This document shows, one piece after another, positions 50,243 through 57,561 of a DNA stretch of 64,000 nt. The notes below the pieces were generated by a model that searched no databases, had not been told where the DNA came from, and saw only the letters and a list, made by a program, of their open reading frames with translations. The stretch's first letter is position 1. Every line of letters starts with the position of its first letter. Made by a program: the position numbers and the translations under genes. Origin of the DNA: Rhodococcus sp. 06-462-5. Its GTDB lineage: Bacteria > Actinomycetota > Actinomycetes > Mycobacteriales > Mycobacteriaceae. The DNA lies in the NCBI RefSeq assembly GCF_002258315.1, contig NZ_NOYD01000008.1, forward strand, positions 62,001-126,000, given 5' to 3'.

Positions 50243-51043
50243 ATGGATCTGGGAATCGACGGTAGAACAGCGCTGGTGACCGGGGCAGACTCCGGCATCG
50301 GCTGGCACACGGCGAAAATGCTGTTGGCCGAAGGCGTTCGGGTCGTCATCAGCGACAAGGATCAGAGCTCGCTCGACGCCGCCGCGGCCGAACTCGCAGC
50401 GGCGGAGGGCCGGTTGTTCGCGTTCGCCGCGGACGTCACCGACACCGAGGCCGTCGAGAAATTGGCGGTACAGACGCAGAAGGCAGTGGGCGACATCGAC
50501 ATCCTCGTTCAGTCCTCGGGCGTGACCGGAGCCCAGGGGCTGTTCCACGAGATCGACGAGGAGGGATGGCGGTCCACCCTCGACATCGACCTGATGGGAC
50601 CGGTCCGTCTGCTCAGGGCATTCCTCCCTGCGCTACGCCGCGGCGGCTGGGGACGCATCGTGCTGCTGACGTCCGAGGATGCCGTGCAGCCGTACGACGA
50701 CGAATTGCCTTATTGCTCGGCCAAAGCGGGGGTTCTCGCGCTGGCCAAGGGGCTCTCGCGCAGCTACGCGTCGGAGGGATTGCTGGTCAACGCGGTCTCT
50801 CCCGCGTTCATTCACACCCCGATGACCGACGCGATGATGGACAAGCGTGCAGAGGAGAAGGGCACCGACCGCGACGGTGCCGTCGAGAGCTTCCTCGACG
50901 AGGAGCGCCCGTACATGGAACTCGGACGCCGAGGCGAGCCCGAGGAAGTTGCCTCGGTGATCACGTTCCTGTGCTCGGACCGCGCCAGCTTCGTCAACGG
51001 ATCGAACTACCGAGTCGACGCCGGTTCCGTCGCAACTATCTAG
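50243..51043 (+). CDS. Short-chain dehydrogenase/reductase
   Basis: A 266-residue classical SDR. The cofactor motif TGADSGIG (residues 14-21), an Asp after the second strand (VVISDKDQSS) favouring NAD, the active-site Ser in VLLTSEDA and the YCSAK (YxxxK) motif are seen, with the standard C-terminal substrate loop. Substrate unknown. It starts 29 nt after the GH15 stop and is followed after 9 nt by an F420-dependent enzyme, forming an operon that ends at the terminator 52041-52075. Confidence 0.9.
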   Translation: MDLGIDGRTALVTGADSGIGWHTAKMLLAEGVRVVISDKDQSSLDAAAAELAAAEGRLFAFAADVTDTEAVEKLAVQTQKAVGDIDILVQSSGVTGAQGLFHEIDEEGWRSTLDIDLMGPVRLLRAFLPALRRGGWGRIVLLTSEDAVQPYDDELPYCSAKAGVLALAKGLSRSYASEGLLVNAVSPAFIHTPMTDAMMDKRAEEKGTDRDGAVESFLDEERPYMELGRRGEPEEVASVITFLCSDRASFVNGSNYRVDAGSVATI

Positions 51044-51052
51044 GAGACACAT

Positions 51053-52024
51053 ATGACCAATTTCGGATACACCTTGATGACCGAGCAGAGCGGCCCGAAA
51101 GAGTTGGTGCAGTACGCCGTCGGTGCCGAGAAAGTCGGCTTCGACTTCGAGGTCGCCAGCGATCACTACTCACCGTGGCTGTCCTCCATGGGGCACTCGC
51201 CGTACGCCTGGACGACACTCGGTGCGGTGGCTCAGGCCACCGAACGCGTCGAGTTGATGACGTACGTGACGTGCCCGATCATCCGGTACCACCCCGCCGT
51301 CGTCGCGCAGAAGGCTGCGACGTTGCAGATCCTGGCCGACGGACGCTTCACCCTCGGGCTCGGCAGTGGTGAGAACCTGAACGAGCACGTCGTCGGCGAG
51401 GGCTGGCCGTCCATCGACAAGCGCCAGGACATGTTCGTCGAGGCGCTCGAGATCATCCGCGCATTGCACGCCGGTGGCTTGGTCACGTACGAGGGCAGGC
51501 ACTTTCGTGTCGACTCCGCCCGGATCTGGGACCTGCCCGATGGCGGCGTGCCGATAGGCATCGCAGCAGGCGGTGAGAAGGCAGTGGCGCGGTTCGCCGA
51601 GTACGGCGATCACCTCATCGCCACCGAGCCGGATGCCGATCTCGTCAAGGCGTGGTCGGACAACCACGAGGGACCGGCGCGGGCGATCGGCCAGATCCCC
51701 ATCTCCTGGGACCCGGACAAGGACGCGGCGATCGATCGTGCGCACGATCGATTCCGCTGGTTCGCCGGTGGCTGGGCCGTGAACGCCGATCTTCCGACGA
51801 CGGCGGGATTCGCCGGAGCCACCAAGTTCGTGCGGAAAGAGGATGTGGCCGACACGATTCCGTGCGGACCGGACCTGGACGCGATCGTCGAGGCCGTGAA
51901 GCCGTACTGGGAGGCCGGGTACACCGACATCGCCCTGGTTCAGGTGGGCGACGAAACTCAGGAGCGCTTCCTGGCCGAGGCAGCAGGCCCGCTGTTGGAG
52001 AAACTGCGCGCTGCGTCCAGCTGA
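51053..52024 (+). CDS. F420-dependent LLM-class oxidoreductase (TIGR03557-like)
   Basis: A 323-residue luciferase-like TIM-barrel oxidoreductase. Features are FGYTLMTEQSGPKELVQYAVGAEKVGFDFEVASDHYSPW, a CPIIRYHPAVVAQKAATLQILADGRFTLGLGSGENLNEH block and late DIALVQVGDE, typical of the F420-dependent glucose-6-phosphate dehydrogenase-like group. Substrate unknown; family members oxidise sugars or alcohols with coenzyme F420. It forms the operon end with the SDR. Confidence 0.88.
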   Translation: MTNFGYTLMTEQSGPKELVQYAVGAEKVGFDFEVASDHYSPWLSSMGHSPYAWTTLGAVAQATERVELMTYVTCPIIRYHPAVVAQKAATLQILADGRFTLGLGSGENLNEHVVGEGWPSIDKRQDMFVEALEIIRALHAGGLVTYEGRHFRVDSARIWDLPDGGVPIGIAAGGEKAVARFAEYGDHLIATEPDADLVKAWSDNHEGPARAIGQIPISWDPDKDAAIDRAHDRFRWFAGGWAVNADLPTTAGFAGATKFVRKEDVADTIPCGPDLDAIVEAVKPYWEAGYTDIALVQVGDETQERFLAEAAGPLLEKLRAASS

Positions 52025-52040
52025 GCTGCTCCGGTAGCTG

Positions 52041-52075
52041 AACAACCCCGACCGATTCATTCGGCCGGGGTTGTT
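52041..52075 (+). terminator. Terminator separating the F420 operon from the lasso cluster
   Basis: A 15-bp stem with one mismatch (52041-52055 with 52061-52075, AACAACCCCG / CGGGGTTGTT) and a 5-nt loop lies 16 nt after the LLM gene stop, marking the upstream limit of the lasso peptide cluster. Confidence 0.75.
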
Positions 52076-52221
52076 CGCGTCGGGCGGTCCTCCCACGGTA
52101 TGACTCCGCGTCCGTCCGTCGCAGGACTGAAATCGTCGGCAGGCAGGACGCCACGAGAGTTCCCACGCGGCAGAGTGGTTCACATCGAACGAGCCGAACA
52201 CTCACCGCAGGGAGGCGGACG

Positions 52222-54066
52222 ATGAACACGCGAGATGCTGTCGAGGCGGGTGGCCGCTCTTTTTTCGTGGCGCTACCCGATACGCCCCGCGCAAGCGCGT
52301 TGGCGGCCCGGTTGGCGCAGGTGTCGACCACTCGGATCACTCACGACTCGGGGCGTCCATGGCTTCTCGGGCATCTCACGACCGACCGACTCGTCACCGC
52401 ACAGGATGGACGTACGACGGTCGCAATCGTCGGTAGGTCCGATGCGACGGAGTCCCGGCTGCGGAGACTTGCCGAGGACATTTCGGTACCGGCACAGGCG
52501 GCAACGGCAGCGTCGAACTTTCACGGGAGTTATACGACGATCGTGTCGGTCGATGGACAGATCTATGCCAGCGCCGCGGCAATGGAGACCCGCAGAATCT
52601 GGTCTGCGTGCATCGACGGTGTGCTGGTCCTGAGCGACCGCGCCGATGTTCTGGCCGATCTGGGCGAGTTCGACGTCGATCCAGCGGCCGTCACCATACG
52701 ACTACTCGGCACCATGCCGCACCCACTCGATCGCGTCCCGTTGTGGACGGAGGTCGAACCACTTGCCGGAGATCGATACATCACCGTCGACAGAAACGGT
52801 GAGCGAAGCCGGACCGGAACGTGGTGGTACGCGCCGCAGGCCGACACCTCGAGGTCCGAGGGTGCCGTTCTGTTCAGATCGGCGGTGGAGGGTTCGGTTC
52901 GAGCGCGCACCGCACCCGGAGATCCGGTGGCCTGCGACCTGTCCGGGGGGCTCGATTCCACTCCGCTGTGCTACTTCGCAGCACAAGCGCAGCAGGGTGT
53001 GCTCGCTCGCACTCTCTTCAACGACGACCCGGGTGGACGCGAGGATCTCCACTGGGCTCGCCGGGCGATCAAGAGCATGCCCGGAGTGCACACCCACGAG
53101 GTTACCTCCACGGACGACATGCAGGACTTCTACGAGGGTGTCGAGAGCCTGGATGTTCGACTCGACGAGCCGACGCAGGCCGCGACCGCCGGGCCGCGGA
53201 TCGTACGAATGTTGGCCGACGATCGCCGCAAGGGAATCCGGATGCATATCACCGGTCTCGGAGGGGACCACATTTTGCGTGGCGTCAATGCGTGGGAGCA
53301 CACGATCGCACGCGCACGTCCGTGGGTCGGGTGGAACAGAGCCAGGGCGCAGCACATTCCAGCGGGAATCGGAGTGCTGACGACCTTGCGAGAGTTGGCC
53401 GATCGGCGCACGTACCGACAATGGTTCGCCGACACGATGCGTGCAGCACTGGCCGGAGCTCCTCACCCCGAGATACCACGGATGAACGATTGGTCCAGTC
53501 CTCCCGCTGTGCCACCCTGGCTTACGCCGCATGCTCGCGAATTGCTTCGGAGCAAGATCGATTCCGTGCTCGAGGCAGCGGAGCCACTGGACCGAACCGT
53601 TGCCGGGCACATCGATCTGTATTTCGCTCGCGATGCTGCCCGACTGATCCGCGGCACAGCACAACTGGGACAGCCGTTCGGAGTCTCCTACGACTCGCCT
53701 CTGCTCGACGATCGAGTGGTGGAAGCTGCCCTTGCAGTTCGACGCGACGAACGCGATACCCCACTCGAATGGAAGCCCCTGATGAAGGACGCGATGCGCG
53801 GATTGCTACCGAACGACTATCTGATGCGAACGAACAAGATCGGCGGCGGCCCGCAGTCCGTACGTGGGTACGCCCGCCACTACGGACGACTGCTGGAGCT
53901 GATGGACGACGCACGACTGTTCGATACCGGGCTGGTCGACCGAACAGAATTTGTTGCATCGACGTCGCCTCGAGCTCGTGAGGTACCGGTCGGACATGTT
54001 CACCAGGCCATCAATGCCTCGGTATTCCTTGCGGCTCAGCGAAATCGGACCGACGTAACTGTGTGA
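52222..54066 (+). CDS. Lasso peptide macrolactam synthetase (C protein, asparagine synthetase-like)
   Basis: A 614-residue AsnB-like protein. The N-terminal (about 1-195) glutaminase-like domain begins MNTRDAV, with no Cys2, so it cannot generate ammonia. The synthetase domain has the PP-loop DLSGGLDST at about 239-247. In class II lasso clusters this enzyme adenylates the side-chain carboxylate of the ring Asp/Glu and joins it to the new N-terminus. GGGAGG precedes the ATG at 52222. It is the first gene of the cluster; the region 52076-52221 must hold the promoter, although I see no convincing -35/-10 pair. Confidence 0.9.
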   Translation: MNTRDAVEAGGRSFFVALPDTPRASALAARLAQVSTTRITHDSGRPWLLGHLTTDRLVTAQDGRTTVAIVGRSDATESRLRRLAEDISVPAQAATAASNFHGSYTTIVSVDGQIYASAAAMETRRIWSACIDGVLVLSDRADVLADLGEFDVDPAAVTIRLLGTMPHPLDRVPLWTEVEPLAGDRYITVDRNGERSRTGTWWYAPQADTSRSEGAVLFRSAVEGSVRARTAPGDPVACDLSGGLDSTPLCYFAAQAQQGVLARTLFNDDPGGREDLHWARRAIKSMPGVHTHEVTSTDDMQDFYEGVESLDVRLDEPTQAATAGPRIVRMLADDRRKGIRMHITGLGGDHILRGVNAWEHTIARARPWVGWNRARAQHIPAGIGVLTTLRELADRRTYRQWFADTMRAALAGAPHPEIPRMNDWSSPPAVPPWLTPHARELLRSKIDSVLEAAEPLDRTVAGHIDLYFARDAARLIRGTAQLGQPFGVSYDSPLLDDRVVEAALAVRRDERDTPLEWKPLMKDAMRGLLPNDYLMRTNKIGGGPQSVRGYARHYGRLLELMDDARLFDTGLVDRTEFVASTSPRAREVPVGHVHQAINASVFLAAQRNRTDVTV

Positions 54067-54103
54067 TCGATCCATCCCGGCTCTATCGACAAAGGAGAAA
54101 CCT

Positions 54104-54397
54104 ATGTTCTGGAGGACCAAGGACACTGCTGCGCAGCGAAACTCGGGTCGTTCCAGCAGGACGAGGCACCTCGACACGGTGGCAACCGAGTACGGTCACG
54201 TCGTTCTCGACGGTGCAGCCGGCCGGTACTGGCACCTCAACGACAGTGCGCTGATCGTGTCACGTTGCCTGCGTGAGGGTGGCAGTCGCGAGGACGCGGC
54301 CGCGGCGTTGGTCGACACGTTCGCCATCGACCCGGCACTGGCGAGACGCGACGTCGACGCTGCCTACCGTCAACTCGAAGGGGTCGGTCTGCTGTGA
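54104..54397 (+). CDS. Lasso peptide RRE leader-binding protein (B1, PqqD-like)
   Basis: A 97-residue protein. After a basic N-terminus a PqqD-like RiPP recognition element spans about 23-97 (YGHVVLDGAAGRYWHLNDSALIVSRCL and DAAYRQLEGVGLL). It binds the leader of the precursor and presents it to the B2 protease and cyclase. AAAGGAG precedes the ATG. It overlaps B2 by 4 nt (GTGA), so the two are translated together. No other PqqD context (PQQ, radical SAM) exists here. Confidence 0.88.
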   Translation: MFWRTKDTAAQRNSGRSSRTRHLDTVATEYGHVVLDGAAGRYWHLNDSALIVSRCLREGGSREDAAAALVDTFAIDPALARRDVDAAYRQLEGVGLL

Positions 54398-54831
54398 GTG
54401 ACGTACTGCCACACATTCCTTCGACCCTCGGTCCGCTCCCCACTCTCGGCATCAAGGCGAGCGTCGGAATCGCCAAGGGCCTGAGTCGAATGCCTCCGAA
54501 CGTCCTGCGTTCGTTCCTCGAACGGATCGCAACCGGCGCTCGGCCGGCGACGTACGAGGAGGCTCGTCTGGCTCGCGATGCAGTCCTGACCGCCAGCCCC
54601 TACAGCAGAGGTGGATCGGCTTGTCTGCCTCGCTCCCTCGCGACAGTGTTGGTGTGCCGTGCACGAGGCACGTGGCCGCAATGGTGCGTGGGCGTGCTCT
54701 CGTCGCCGCCGTTCACTGCCCATGCATGGATCGAGGTCGACGGAGTGATCGTCGATGAGCCGATGGCCAAGTCCGACTTCTCGACCTTCTTCTCCGTCTC
54801 CTCGAAATCTGTACTGCAGCAGTCTGTGTGA
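54394..54831 (+). CDS. Lasso peptide leader peptidase (B2, transglutaminase-like)
   Basis: A 145-residue cysteine protease of the lasso B2 family. The Cys77 (GGSACLPRSLA), His110 (FTAHAWIEVD) and Asp121 triad match the transglutaminase-like fold. The protease removes the leader so that cyclisation can follow. Start is GTG within the B1 stop. The next gene is the first precursor, after a 147-nt gap in which I recognise no gene. Confidence 0.88.
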   Translation: MSDVLPHIPSTLGPLPTLGIKASVGIAKGLSRMPPNVLRSFLERIATGARPATYEEARLARDAVLTASPYSRGGSACLPRSLATVLVCRARGTWPQWCVGVLSSPPFTAHAWIEVDGVIVDEPMAKSDFSTFFSVSSKSVLQQSV

Positions 54832-54978
54832 GCTCGAGCTCCAGGCTGCGCCCCATGAACTCGGGACGTCGGAGGTCGACCGCGTCGTCGACCGCCGTCG
54901 ATCCCGTACCGGAGGACTCGATACGGGCCCCGGACTGAATCGACCGATCCCCTGAGTATGCGAAAGGAGGTGTGACAC

Positions 54979-55098
54979 ATGACCGAGGATTACCAAGCCC
55001 CGACCATCGTCGACCTGGGTAGCTTCCAGGACGAGACAGGTTTCGGCATCGGTGGCCAGGCCGAGGGCTGGAACCCGATCGCCGATCGCAAGAACTGA
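54979..55098 (+). CDS. Lasso peptide precursor A1
   Basis: A 39-residue precursor. Leader residues 1-21 carry Tyr5, Pro8, Ile10, Gly14, Phe16 and Thr20, matching the class II YxxPx(L/I/V)xxxGxFxxxT pattern. With Thr20 at -2 and Gly21 at -1, the core is FGIGGQAEGWNPIADRKN. Glu29 is core position 8, so a Phe1-Glu8 ring (8 residues) is predicted, leaving a 10-residue tail. A Gly1-Glu9 ring is possible if cleavage follows Thr20. A near-perfect AAAGGAGGTGT ribosome site precedes the ATG. The core is identical to A2. Confidence 0.9.
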   Translation: MTEDYQAPTIVDLGSFQDETGFGIGGQAEGWNPIADRKN

Positions 55099-55147
55099 CA
55101 CCGGATCACAGAAGCTCGACCGGACAGAATCGAAAGGAAATACCGCC

Positions 55148-55267
55148 ATGATCAAGGATTACGAATCTCCCGCTGTCGTCGACCTGGGTAGCTTCCAGGA
55201 CGAGACCGGTTTCGGCATCGGTGGCCAGGCCGAGGGCTGGAACCCGATCGCCGATCGCAAGAACTGA
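55148..55267 (+). CDS. Lasso peptide precursor A2 (same core as A1)
   Basis: A 39-residue precursor with leader MIKDYESPAVVDLGSFQDETG and the identical 18-residue core FGIGGQAEGWNPIADRKN. The first 11 residues differ from A1 at six positions whereas the rest is unchanged, so it arose by duplication and the leader head then diverged. Leader residues Tyr5, Pro8, Gly14, Thr20 are kept. The ATG has GAAAGGAAA upstream, weaker than A1, so it may be made at a lower level. Confidence 0.9.
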   Translation: MIKDYESPAVVDLGSFQDETGFGIGGQAEGWNPIADRKN

Positions 55268-55324
55268 TCGTCGACGCCGCGAACATCGCCGCATGATCAC
55301 CCACGGAAAGGAGGTGTAACGCAC

Positions 55325-55447
55325 ATGTCGAAGGCATACGAGACACCTGCTGTTGCAGATCTGGGCCGTTTCCAGGACGAGACCGGAGAGTTCATCGGTC
55401 CGCACACCGAGGCAATCCTGCCGTTCGAGGACCACTCCAAGGAGTGA
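55325..55447 (+). CDS. Lasso peptide precursor A3 (second core type)
   Basis: A 40-residue precursor. The leader (MSKAYETPAVADLGRFQDETG) keeps Tyr5, Pro8, Gly14, Phe16, Thr20. The core EFIGPHTEAILPFEDHSKE (19 residues) has Glu29 at position 8, as in A1/A2, but otherwise shares little. Predicted ring is Glu1-Glu8 with a long acidic tail containing Pro13 and Glu/Asp, or Gly1-Glu9 in the alternative register. A strong GGAAAGGAGGTGT ribosome site is conserved with A1. Confidence 0.9.
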   Translation: MSKAYETPAVADLGRFQDETGEFIGPHTEAILPFEDHSKE

Positions 55448-55506
55448 ATTCGTCAGTTGCATCCGGTAATTCGAGACATCTCTACAATTCAGCGAGGAGT
55501 TTTATC

Positions 55507-55629
55507 GTGAACAAGGCATACGAAACACCTGCCGTTGCGGATCTTGGCCGTTTCCAGGACGAGACCGGAGAGTTCATCGGTCCGCACACCGAAGCGATCC
55601 TGCCGTTCGAGGATCACTCCAAGGAGTGA
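55507..55629 (+). CDS. Lasso peptide precursor A4 (same core as A3)
   Basis: A 40-residue precursor, one residue different from A3 (Asn2 for Ser2), core EFIGPHTEAILPFEDHSKE unchanged. The start is GTG with GAGGAG 7 nt upstream; a longer frame opening at 55444 is only upstream noise. It is the last precursor and is followed by a 14-bp hairpin. Confidence 0.88.
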   Translation: MNKAYETPAVADLGRFQDETGEFIGPHTEAILPFEDHSKE

Positions 55630-55643
55630 CACTGCACCCGGTG

Positions 55644-55677
55644 CGGCGACCCGGCACGATCATGTGCCGGGTCGCCG
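55644..55677 (+). terminator. Strong hairpin between precursor genes and ABC transporter genes
   Basis: CGGCGACCCGGCAC (55644-55657) pairs perfectly with GTGCCGGGTCGCCG (55664-55677), 14 bp, 6-nt loop GATCAT, starting 15 nt after the A4 stop. There is no U-tract, so it may be a partial terminator or an mRNA-stabilising 3' structure that keeps precursor mRNA in excess over transporter mRNA. Confidence 0.65.
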
Positions 55678-55738
55678 GTCCGGGATCCGATTCCGAGTCG
55701 TACCGAACTGTTGTGACAACAACGTAGAAGGAGCGTCG

Positions 55739-56734
55739 ATGACGATGGCACTGCACGGGCAGTCGAGCGACTCCGCTGGCACATCCGTCTACCCGAACCG
55801 ATCCGACGCACCGGCCCTCGAGGCCAGGGACGTTCGGATGCGCTACGGGTCGATCGATGTGTTGACCGGGGTCGATCTGCGTGTCGAGGCGGGCGAAGTG
55901 GTTGCATTGCTCGGGCCGAACGGCGCGGGTAAGACGACCACCATCGAGATTCTCGAGGGAATTCGCCGCCGGTCGAGTGGCTACGTGCGTGTGTTGGGAG
56001 TCGATCCCGCCCACGGCGACGACGAATGGCAGTCGCGCATCGGTGTCGTGTTGCAGTCATGGCGTGATCATCGTCGATGGAAAGTTCGAGAGTTGTTGCT
56101 GCACTTCGCACAGCATTATCAGGTACTCGGGCCGTCGGGTGGCCGACTGCCATACGATACGGACGAGTTACTGGATGCTGTCGGTCTGACCGACCGAGCA
56201 CAGACCAAGGTAGGTCGACTCTCCGGAGGTCAACGGCGTCGTCTCGACGTCGCGATCGGACTCGTCGGAAATCCCGAACTGTTGTTCTTGGACGAACCGA
56301 CAGTCGGGTTCGATCCCGAAGCGCGCCAGGACTTTCACGAACTCATCGGGTCTATCACCCGCACGCGGCGAACGGCCGTCGTACTGACCACCCACGATCT
56401 GGTCGAGGCCGAGCTTCTCGCAGATTCGGTGGCGATTCTGGTAGATGGACGTGTCGTCGCGCGTGGAACCACCGAGCAGCTCGCCCGCCGGTACGCCTGG
56501 GGTACCGCGGTGTCGTACCGGCTCCGTGGACGTTCGCAGGCGGCGACGGTCGACAACGCCACCGAGTTCGTGCGTGAACTGTTGGCCTCGGGGGGCTCCG
56601 ACGTGACCGATCTCGTCGTCCGGCCACTGAATTTGCAGGACGCCTACCTGCACATGATTCGAAGTGCCGATCCCGTTGCCGCGGAGCTCGATCCGAGTCC
56701 AGATGAAGGAAAGGTGCTCTTCCATGCTCATTGA
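55739..56734 (+). CDS. ABC transporter ATPase of the lasso cluster (D1)
   Basis: A 331-residue ABC-2-type drug-exporter ATPase. Walker A GPNGAGKTT at 59-67, signature LSGGQ at 161-165, Walker B LLFLDEP at 181-187 and the H-loop in VVLTTHDLVEAELLA. A C-terminal extension of about 75 residues is typical of DrrA/CcmA-like subunits. AAGGAG precedes the ATG at 55739 (7 nt). It overlaps the permease gene by 11 nt. With it, it probably exports the mature lasso peptides and confers self-protection. Confidence 0.88.
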   Translation: MTMALHGQSSDSAGTSVYPNRSDAPALEARDVRMRYGSIDVLTGVDLRVEAGEVVALLGPNGAGKTTTIEILEGIRRRSSGYVRVLGVDPAHGDDEWQSRIGVVLQSWRDHRRWKVRELLLHFAQHYQVLGPSGGRLPYDTDELLDAVGLTDRAQTKVGRLSGGQRRRLDVAIGLVGNPELLFLDEPTVGFDPEARQDFHELIGSITRTRRTAVVLTTHDLVEAELLADSVAILVDGRVVARGTTEQLARRYAWGTAVSYRLRGRSQAATVDNATEFVRELLASGGSDVTDLVVRPLNLQDAYLHMIRSADPVAAELDPSPDEGKVLFHAH

Positions 56735-57551
56735 TACCGTCCGTCTCGGTCTCGGCCGCGGGCTCATCGAATTCAGACAGAGCCTTACCCTCGTCCTCAA
56801 CTACATCTTCTTTCCGTGCATCGCTCTGATCGTCATGTATTTTCTTCGAGGAGTGGAGGTCTCGGGCTCCGGAGCTTCGCTCGGTAGTTTCGCCATCCCC
56901 GGAGTGCTCGCGATCAACGTGCTGTTCAGCGGACTGATGGGGTTGGCCACCAACCTCATCGCCGAGCGGGAGGACGGAAGTCTGCTGCGCGTGAAATCGT
57001 TGCCCTACGGTATTCACACCTATCTCGTCGGCAAGATCAGCAGCCAGGTGGCCCTGACGTTCATCACTTTCTGCGTCGTACTGATCGGAGCGGGTGTGCT
57101 GTTCGGGCAGTTCGTCTCGGCCGATCCGATCGAACTTGCAAACCTTGTGTGGATTCTGCCCCTCGGCATGACGGCTACTCTGCCGTTCGGAGCGATCCTG
57201 GGTTCGCTCGTCAAGAACCCGCGGAACCTGAGTTTCGTATCGCTTCTGCTCATGGCGCTGGTGAGCGTGTCCGGCGTGTTGTACCCGCTGGCGAACCAGG
57301 CGTCCTGGATGCAGGCGATCGGACAGGCGACTCCGCTCTACTGGCTGGGCCAGGCCCTGCGCGCTGCTCTCCTCGGTGATGCCGCAGCCGCTTCGGAGAT
57401 CGGTGGGCGGTGGCACCTGGCCGAGACCGCATTGGTTCTCGGTGCTTGGAGCGTCGTCGGATGCATCGCGGCGGTGTTCGTGCTCCGGCGCGCGGCACGG
57501 CGCGATGCGGGTGCCAAGATATCCGGAGCCGTCTCCTCGCGTGCCGGGTGA
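56724..57551 (+). CDS. ABC-2 permease of the lasso cluster (D2)
   Basis: A 275-residue ABC-2 membrane protein with six hydrophobic segments (for example NYIFFPCIALIVMYFL, FAIPGVLAINVLFSGLMGLATNL, SQVALTFITFCVVLIGAGVLF, VLGAWSVVGCIAAVFVL). The LIAEREDGSLLRVKSLP connector is the coupling-helix region seen in DrrB-like permeases. Starts inside the ATPase gene (ATG 56724). Lasso clusters usually have a single fused transporter, so this split form is a variant. It converges with a response-regulator gene 10 nt away. Confidence 0.86.
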   Translation: MLIDTVRLGLGRGLIEFRQSLTLVLNYIFFPCIALIVMYFLRGVEVSGSGASLGSFAIPGVLAINVLFSGLMGLATNLIAEREDGSLLRVKSLPYGIHTYLVGKISSQVALTFITFCVVLIGAGVLFGQFVSADPIELANLVWILPLGMTATLPFGAILGSLVKNPRNLSFVSLLLMALVSVSGVLYPLANQASWMQAIGQATPLYWLGQALRAALLGDAAAASEIGGRWHLAETALVLGAWSVVGCIAAVFVLRRAARRDAGAKISGAVSSRAG

Positions 57552-57561
57552 TCACACTCCG

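Noticed and set aside
50243..52024. SDR and F420-dependent enzyme as tailoring enzymes of the lasso cluster
   Set aside because: A good terminator (52041-52075) separates them, and neither family is a known lasso tailoring type; no evidence for a link beyond proximity.
54104..54397. PqqD of a PQQ or radical-SAM RiPP pathway
   Set aside because: No PQQ or radical SAM genes nearby; its 4-nt overlap with a lasso B2 peptidase fixes it as the lasso B1 protein.
54755..54955. 66-codon ORF between B2 and the first lasso precursor
   Set aside because: It begins inside B2 in another frame, lacks a ribosome site and leader motif, and is Ser/Arg/Pro-rich shadow.
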